Positions 60,400 to 64,000 of a DNA stretch of 64,000 nt are shown piece after piece (the stretch's first letter is position 1; each line of letters begins with the position of its first letter). Made by a program: the position numbers and the translations under genes. The stretch is from NCBI RefSeq assembly GCF_009690905.1, contig NZ_VOSW01000026.1:33726-97725 (forward strand), in the 5' to 3' direction. This DNA comes from Paraburkholderia madseniana. Lineage in GTDB: Bacteria; Pseudomonadota; Gammaproteobacteria; Burkholderiales; Burkholderiaceae. Under the pieces are notes generated by a model. It was given only the letters and a program-made list of their open reading frames with translations, ran no database searches and was not told the origin of the DNA.

Positions 60400-61695
60400 T
60401 TACGCTGCCGGTGTGTCGTTGTTCTGCGGCCGCTGGCGAACGCTGCCCGCGATCAGATCGAAACGGAACAACCGGCATTCGAGCGCGCCGTTGAAGAGCG
60501 GGGTCTTGGTCGATTCACGCAGACGCAGTTGGCCGGGCAGTTTGCGATCCGACGTCAGGATGAACGCATGCCAGCCGGTGAAACGCTGCTTCAGCGCATC
60601 GCCGAGCGACTGGAAAAACTCGCTGTCCGGTACCTCTTCCTGGGCGCGGTGGAAGCTGTCGTCGTCACGGCCTTCACGCGTGGCGCGGCCTTCGCGGATT
60701 TCACCGCGCGCGTTGCGGCCGCGCACTTCGATCCGCTCGCCATACGGCGGATTCGCGACGAGGATGCCAGGCTCAGCCGACGGCGCCGTCATGCCGCGCG
60801 CATCGACCTGCTTGAGCGGAATCGACGGCAGACCGGCGCGCTGGAAGTTCGCACGCGCCTTGTCGAGCATGTCGCCGGAAATATCGCTGCCGAAGATCTG
60901 CAGATCGGCGCGCGAGGTGCGCGCGGCGTGCTTGGCGTCGAGCGCGGCGGCCTTCAGCGGTTGCCAGGTCTTGGCGTCGAATTGCTTGAGCTTCTCGAAG
61001 CCGAAGCGGCGTTCCGCACCCGGTGCGATATTCAGCGCCACTTGCGCGGCTTCCGCGAGGAAGGTGCCGCTGCCGCACATCGGGTCGTACAGCGGCGTGC
61101 CGGCGGTCCAGCCGGTCAGACGCAGGATGCCCGCCGCGAGGTTCTCGCGCAGCGGCGCCGCGCCCTTATCCAGCCGCCAGCCGCGCTTGAAGAGCGGATC
61201 GCCGGACGTGTCGAGGTAGAGCGTGCATTCGGTGGCCGTGAGGAACGCGAACACGCGCACGTCGGGCATGGCGGTATCGATGTTCGGACGCGCGCCGCTC
61301 ACTTCACGCAGACGGTCGCAGATCGCGTCCTTGACACGCAGCGTCGTGAATTCGAGGCTGCGCAGCGGCGACTTGATGGCGGTGACATCCACGCGCAGCG
61401 TTTCGTTTGCCGAGAACCACTGCTCCCAACGCTGTTCGACCGCGAGCGCGTAAACGTCCTGTTCACTGCGATACGGCCGATGCGCGATTTTCAGCAGCAC
61501 GCGGCTCGCGAGGCGCGAGTGCAGGTTGGCGGCCATGCCGGCGGCCCAGCCGCCGCGGAAATGCACACCGCCGGGCACTTGCGCGCCGGCCGCGAACGGC
61601 GCGCCGTTCAGGTGCTTCGCGGCAATTTCCGCGAGTTCGGCGGCGAGCGAGGCTTCAAGGCCGCGCGGACAGGGAAGGAAGAAATCGAAGGACAT
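60400..61695 (-). CDS. rlmL: RlmL-like 23S rRNA (guanine-N2) methyltransferase
   Basis: 431 residues. It begins SFDFFLPCPRGLEASLAAEL, followed by a THUMP RNA-binding domain (about 60-170) and a class I methyltransferase domain with PLYDPMCGSGTFLAEAAQVA, FGSDISGDMLDKARANFQRA and the catalytic NPPYGER. The length matches the N-terminal half of E. coli RlmL, so only the m2G2445 activity is expected and the RlmK half is missing. Straight after NPPYGER an Arg/Gly/Glu-rich insert of roughly 35 residues (RGRNARGEIREGRATREGRD) interrupts the domain, which is unusual. Confidence 0.87.
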   Translation of the reverse strand: MSFDFFLPCPRGLEASLAAELAEIAAKHLNGAPFAAGAQVPGGVHFRGGWAAGMAANLHSRLASRVLLKIAHRPYRSEQDVYALAVEQRWEQWFSANETLRVDVTAIKSPLRSLEFTTLRVKDAICDRLREVSGARPNIDTAMPDVRVFAFLTATECTLYLDTSGDPLFKRGWRLDKGAAPLRENLAAGILRLTGWTAGTPLYDPMCGSGTFLAEAAQVALNIAPGAERRFGFEKLKQFDAKTWQPLKAAALDAKHAARTSRADLQIFGSDISGDMLDKARANFQRAGLPSIPLKQVDARGMTAPSAEPGILVANPPYGERIEVRGRNARGEIREGRATREGRDDDSFHRAQEEVPDSEFFQSLGDALKQRFTGWHAFILTSDRKLPGQLRLRESTKTPLFNGALECRLFRFDLIAGSVRQRPQNNDTPAA

Positions 61696-61725
61696 TGAGG
61701 TTGCCGGAAGGCGTTAGATAAGGCG

Positions 61726-63840
61726 CTATTGTACGCGGTCGGGGTGCGGCGCCGCTTTGGCCGGCCATACCAGCTCCAGCGGATGCCTGAACACCCGCTG
61801 CCAGATCGCGCCGCGCAGCGAGCGCACCGCATTGCGCCGCAGGTCGCGCGATTTCACCGCCATGTAGAAGGCGAGCGCGAAACTCACGGCCACGTTGAGG
61901 ATCGCCATGCTGCCGACACCCGCAACCGCCCACCACAGCTCCGGCAACTTCAACGCGTCCTTGCCGAGCACACCGAGCGCGATGCCGATCGAGCCGGCGC
62001 TGAGCGTTACGTGACGCACCTCGAAAGTGAAGGCGAAGGCGGTGAGGATCGCCGGCACGAGCCCGAGCATCAGGCCGAGCGTGATGTTGCCCACGACGCC
62101 CGCCACATTCGAGCGGCAGAAGGCAGCGAGCCGGGCGGTGCCGGCCGCGCCGAGCGTCATGCGCAGGCGCCGGTTGTAGGCGAGCGCATCCGCCACGCGA
62201 TGCAGGACGAACCAGTTGTCCGCCCATCCTGACAGCAAACTCGACGACCATAGCAGCACGCCGGTCAGCGCGGCGTAGAACGGCGTCGGTCCCAGGAGCG
62301 AGAACGAGTGCAGCGTGGCGTGGGCCTTCTCGGGCGAAATGATGTTGGCGTTGAAGAGCGCATGCCACACCCATTGCACGCCGAAGCACACGGGAAACAC
62401 CAGCAGCACGTTGCCGAGCACCGCGGCTGCCTGCGTGCGCATCAACGCGGTCACTGAACTCACGAAGCTGTCGACACCCGCCGGCGTGCCGACGCCGTCC
62501 AATTCGCGCGCGAGCGTGGGCGCGGTCATTGCCGGTTGTTTGGTGGCGAGCGAGAAGTGCAGGAAGTGCATCAGCAGGAAGCTGGCCGCGTAGTTGATGC
62601 CGGCGAGCAGGCCTTCGAACATCGACTGCAGATGCGCGCCGGTGATGGCGAATTTCACGCAGACCGTGACGACGGTCACGAGCCCGCCGCCGGCTGCCAT
62701 GCGCAGCATCTTCAGGTATTCGGCGCGATCGCGGGCGATGTAGTGTTCACCGGTATCGGCGCTGTATTCGACGACCTTGCGCGCGAGCAACGAGAAATTG
62801 CTGCGTACGAGATGCGCCACGCTCTGACTCGCGTGGTTCGCGTCCACCAGTTCGGCGGTGAGACGTGCGCCGGCATGCGGATCGTCCGGCGCCATCCAGG
62901 CGTTCAGCAGGTGCTCCGCGCGCACGATGCGCATGCGCATCCGTTCGACCTGGAACACGATATCGACACTGACGCCGTTGCGATAGAGATGGGCGAAGAC
63001 GTTGTCGGTGGCGCTGCGGCACTCGTCGAGCAGCAGGCGCAGATAGTTGACCTCATGCAGCAGCTTCTCCTGCGGGGCGCCTTCGCTGACTGCCTGATGG
63101 GCCGCTTCGACGGCGAGCATGGCGCGCGTGAGCCGGTAGAACGGCTGCTTTTCCATGGCGACGCGCACGCCGCCGGCATCGCCGAGGTCGACGTCACCGA
63201 GGCGACTGCGGACGGTTTGCGACAGACCGGTCGAGCTAATCTGGCAGGTGAGGTTGTGCAGGGCGGCCAGCAGGTCGAGCGAGAACGGGGTGGTGTCGCG
63301 TTTTTCGCTGTCGTCCTGTTCGTAATCGAAGAGCGCGCGGATGCGGGTGAGCAGATCGGTGGGCAGATTGGCGATCCACTCGGCGTCGCGTTCCTGGCTG
63401 AACATCAGCGTGACGATTGCTCTCAGATCGCGGCGGTTTGGCGCGGGCGGGATCAGGGAGGCTTCGAGGCGCTCGAAGAGTGCGCCGAAGAAGCCTGAGT
63501 GCACGGGCATGCCTGCATCGCAGAGCAGCGAGAGGCCGTCGCTTTCGCGCAGGAGCGCACGGAGAATGCCGGCGACGTTGCTCTTCCAGGCTGGGTTGCG
63601 GTCCAGCACGTTGAGCATGTAGCGGATTCTTGTGTGTGCTGGGGTGGGGCTGGCGGTGCCTGGTTGCTCGGGGTGGACTGCGCGGCCGCGGTGGATCCAA
63701 TGGGCGAGTTCGATCAGCCATTCGCTACGGTCTGGATACGGTGCCGTCTTGTCGGCGATCGCTAGCAGCGCGTCGAGCTGGTGGCCGCTGTCGCGGGAGG
63801 CGCGCCATTTCTTTAGGAGTCTTTTGATTGAGGTGAGCAT
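61726..63840 (-). CDS. Gcr/site-specific-recombinase-family membrane protein
   Basis: 704 residues. The N-terminal 360 are helical and soluble-looking. The C-terminal half has several membrane segments (GGLVTVVTVCVKFAITGAHL, INYAASFLLMHFLHFSLATK, GNVLLVFPVCFGVQWVWHAL, TLGLMLGLVPAILTAFAFTF). The sequence matches the family named after gonococcal site-specific recombinase Gcr, common in betaproteobacteria. Nothing in the sequence shows a recombinase active site, and the many membrane segments argue for an envelope role, so the family name may mislead. Confidence 0.82.
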   Translation of the reverse strand: MLTSIKRLLKKWRASRDSGHQLDALLAIADKTAPYPDRSEWLIELAHWIHRGRAVHPEQPGTASPTPAHTRIRYMLNVLDRNPAWKSNVAGILRALLRESDGLSLLCDAGMPVHSGFFGALFERLEASLIPPAPNRRDLRAIVTLMFSQERDAEWIANLPTDLLTRIRALFDYEQDDSEKRDTTPFSLDLLAALHNLTCQISSTGLSQTVRSRLGDVDLGDAGGVRVAMEKQPFYRLTRAMLAVEAAHQAVSEGAPQEKLLHEVNYLRLLLDECRSATDNVFAHLYRNGVSVDIVFQVERMRMRIVRAEHLLNAWMAPDDPHAGARLTAELVDANHASQSVAHLVRSNFSLLARKVVEYSADTGEHYIARDRAEYLKMLRMAAGGGLVTVVTVCVKFAITGAHLQSMFEGLLAGINYAASFLLMHFLHFSLATKQPAMTAPTLARELDGVGTPAGVDSFVSSVTALMRTQAAAVLGNVLLVFPVCFGVQWVWHALFNANIISPEKAHATLHSFSLLGPTPFYAALTGVLLWSSSLLSGWADNWFVLHRVADALAYNRRLRMTLGAAGTARLAAFCRSNVAGVVGNITLGLMLGLVPAILTAFAFTFEVRHVTLSAGSIGIALGVLGKDALKLPELWWAVAGVGSMAILNVAVSFALAFYMAVKSRDLRRNAVRSLRGAIWQRVFRHPLELVWPAKAAPHPDRVQ

Positions 63841-63944
63841 TTGGGGTTTTTTTGCCTGCGGCGCTTATTGTCAGTGTTCTTAGGGCTTTGGCCTTTCCTT
63901 GAATTGTTAGTGGTCTATTAGCGTTGCCCCTGTGCGGGGCGGCA

Positions 63945-63979
63945 CCTACTTCTCTTTGCCGGCTGCAAAGAGAAGTAGG
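63945..63979. repeat. 15-bp perfect inverted repeat, interspersed Burkholderia type
   Basis: CCTACTTCTCTTTGC (63945-63959), a 5-base loop and GCAAAGAGAAGTAGG (63965-63979), within CGGGGCGGCA...CAAGAGAAAGC. Sequences like this occur many times between genes in Paraburkholderia genomes, as I recall. It is downstream of nothing in the window and upstream of the Gcr-type gene. Confidence 0.75.
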
Positions 63980-64000
63980 CAAGAGAAAGCAGCTCAAACC

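Overview
The window is high-GC betaproteobacterial chromosome, most probably Paraburkholderia or a close Burkholderiaceae relative. The evidence is the core order murU-amgK / lptD-surA-pdxA-rsmA, a Burkholderia-type porin, the block glyQ-glyS-gmhB-plsC, a three-gene pntAA-pntAB-pntB operon, DUF3562 and DUF2442 small proteins, and a 15-bp inverted repeat at the right edge of a type common between Burkholderia genes. This is a judgement from protein and gene-order resemblance; no database was searched.

Layout. (1) 1-9.8 kb is core: cell-wall recycling (murU fragment, amgK), divergent from envelope and cofactor genes lptD, surA, pdxA and rsmA, then an EamA exporter and a porin. (2) 9.8-10.7 kb is an autotransporter beta-barrel domain that has lost its passenger. 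(3) About 10.7-41.58 kb is an accessory region of low coding density made mostly of 60-160 residue proteins. Recognisable members are a PRC-barrel protein, three DUF2442 proteins, a phasin, an H-NS-like protein, a methyltransferase, a secreted beta-propeller, a cold-shock protein, a Uma2-type protein, a hybrid histidine kinase, thioredoxin plus CcdA, a mercury-type merR/merT/merP group, a phospholipase-D-fold protein, a CHAD protein, PhoU, acylphosphatase, DUF1488 and CsbD. No integrase or transposase was found. (4) At 41.58 kb the region ends inside an alkylsulfatase gene of which only the C-terminal part remains. From there to 64 kb the core resumes: fadD, gloA, a YgjP-type metallopeptidase, plsC, gmhB, glyS, glyQ, an FkbM methyltransferase, a glutamate-synthase-like protein, mnmA with a NUDIX gene, the pnt operon, a YafY-type regulator with a glyoxalase-fold partner, an rlmL-like rRNA methyltransferase and a Gcr-type recombinase-family membrane protein.

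The most unusual features are in the accessory region. Both of its ends truncate ordinary genes. Four unrelated small protein families each occur in both of its halves (11.6-15.3 kb and 22.9-30.4 kb): DUF2442, an 11-cysteine protein with a GDCCVYCSYG motif, an LRRLAPVLDDVLN family and an FFFRHDDG family. Two loci 22 kb apart carry the same 35-bp pair of inverted DnaA-box-like sites. A 173-bp direct repeat flanks a DUF1488 gene. Several genes are broken by single-base frameshifts, two of them in homopolymers (merT in G7, CHAD in A6), so they are either decaying, switchable or misassembled.

Functionally, the accessory region suggests stress and metal handling (mer group, thioredoxin/CcdA, cysteine-rich proteins) and phosphate or polyphosphate physiology (PhoU, CHAD, acylphosphatase, phasin). 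This grouping is inferred from gene content.
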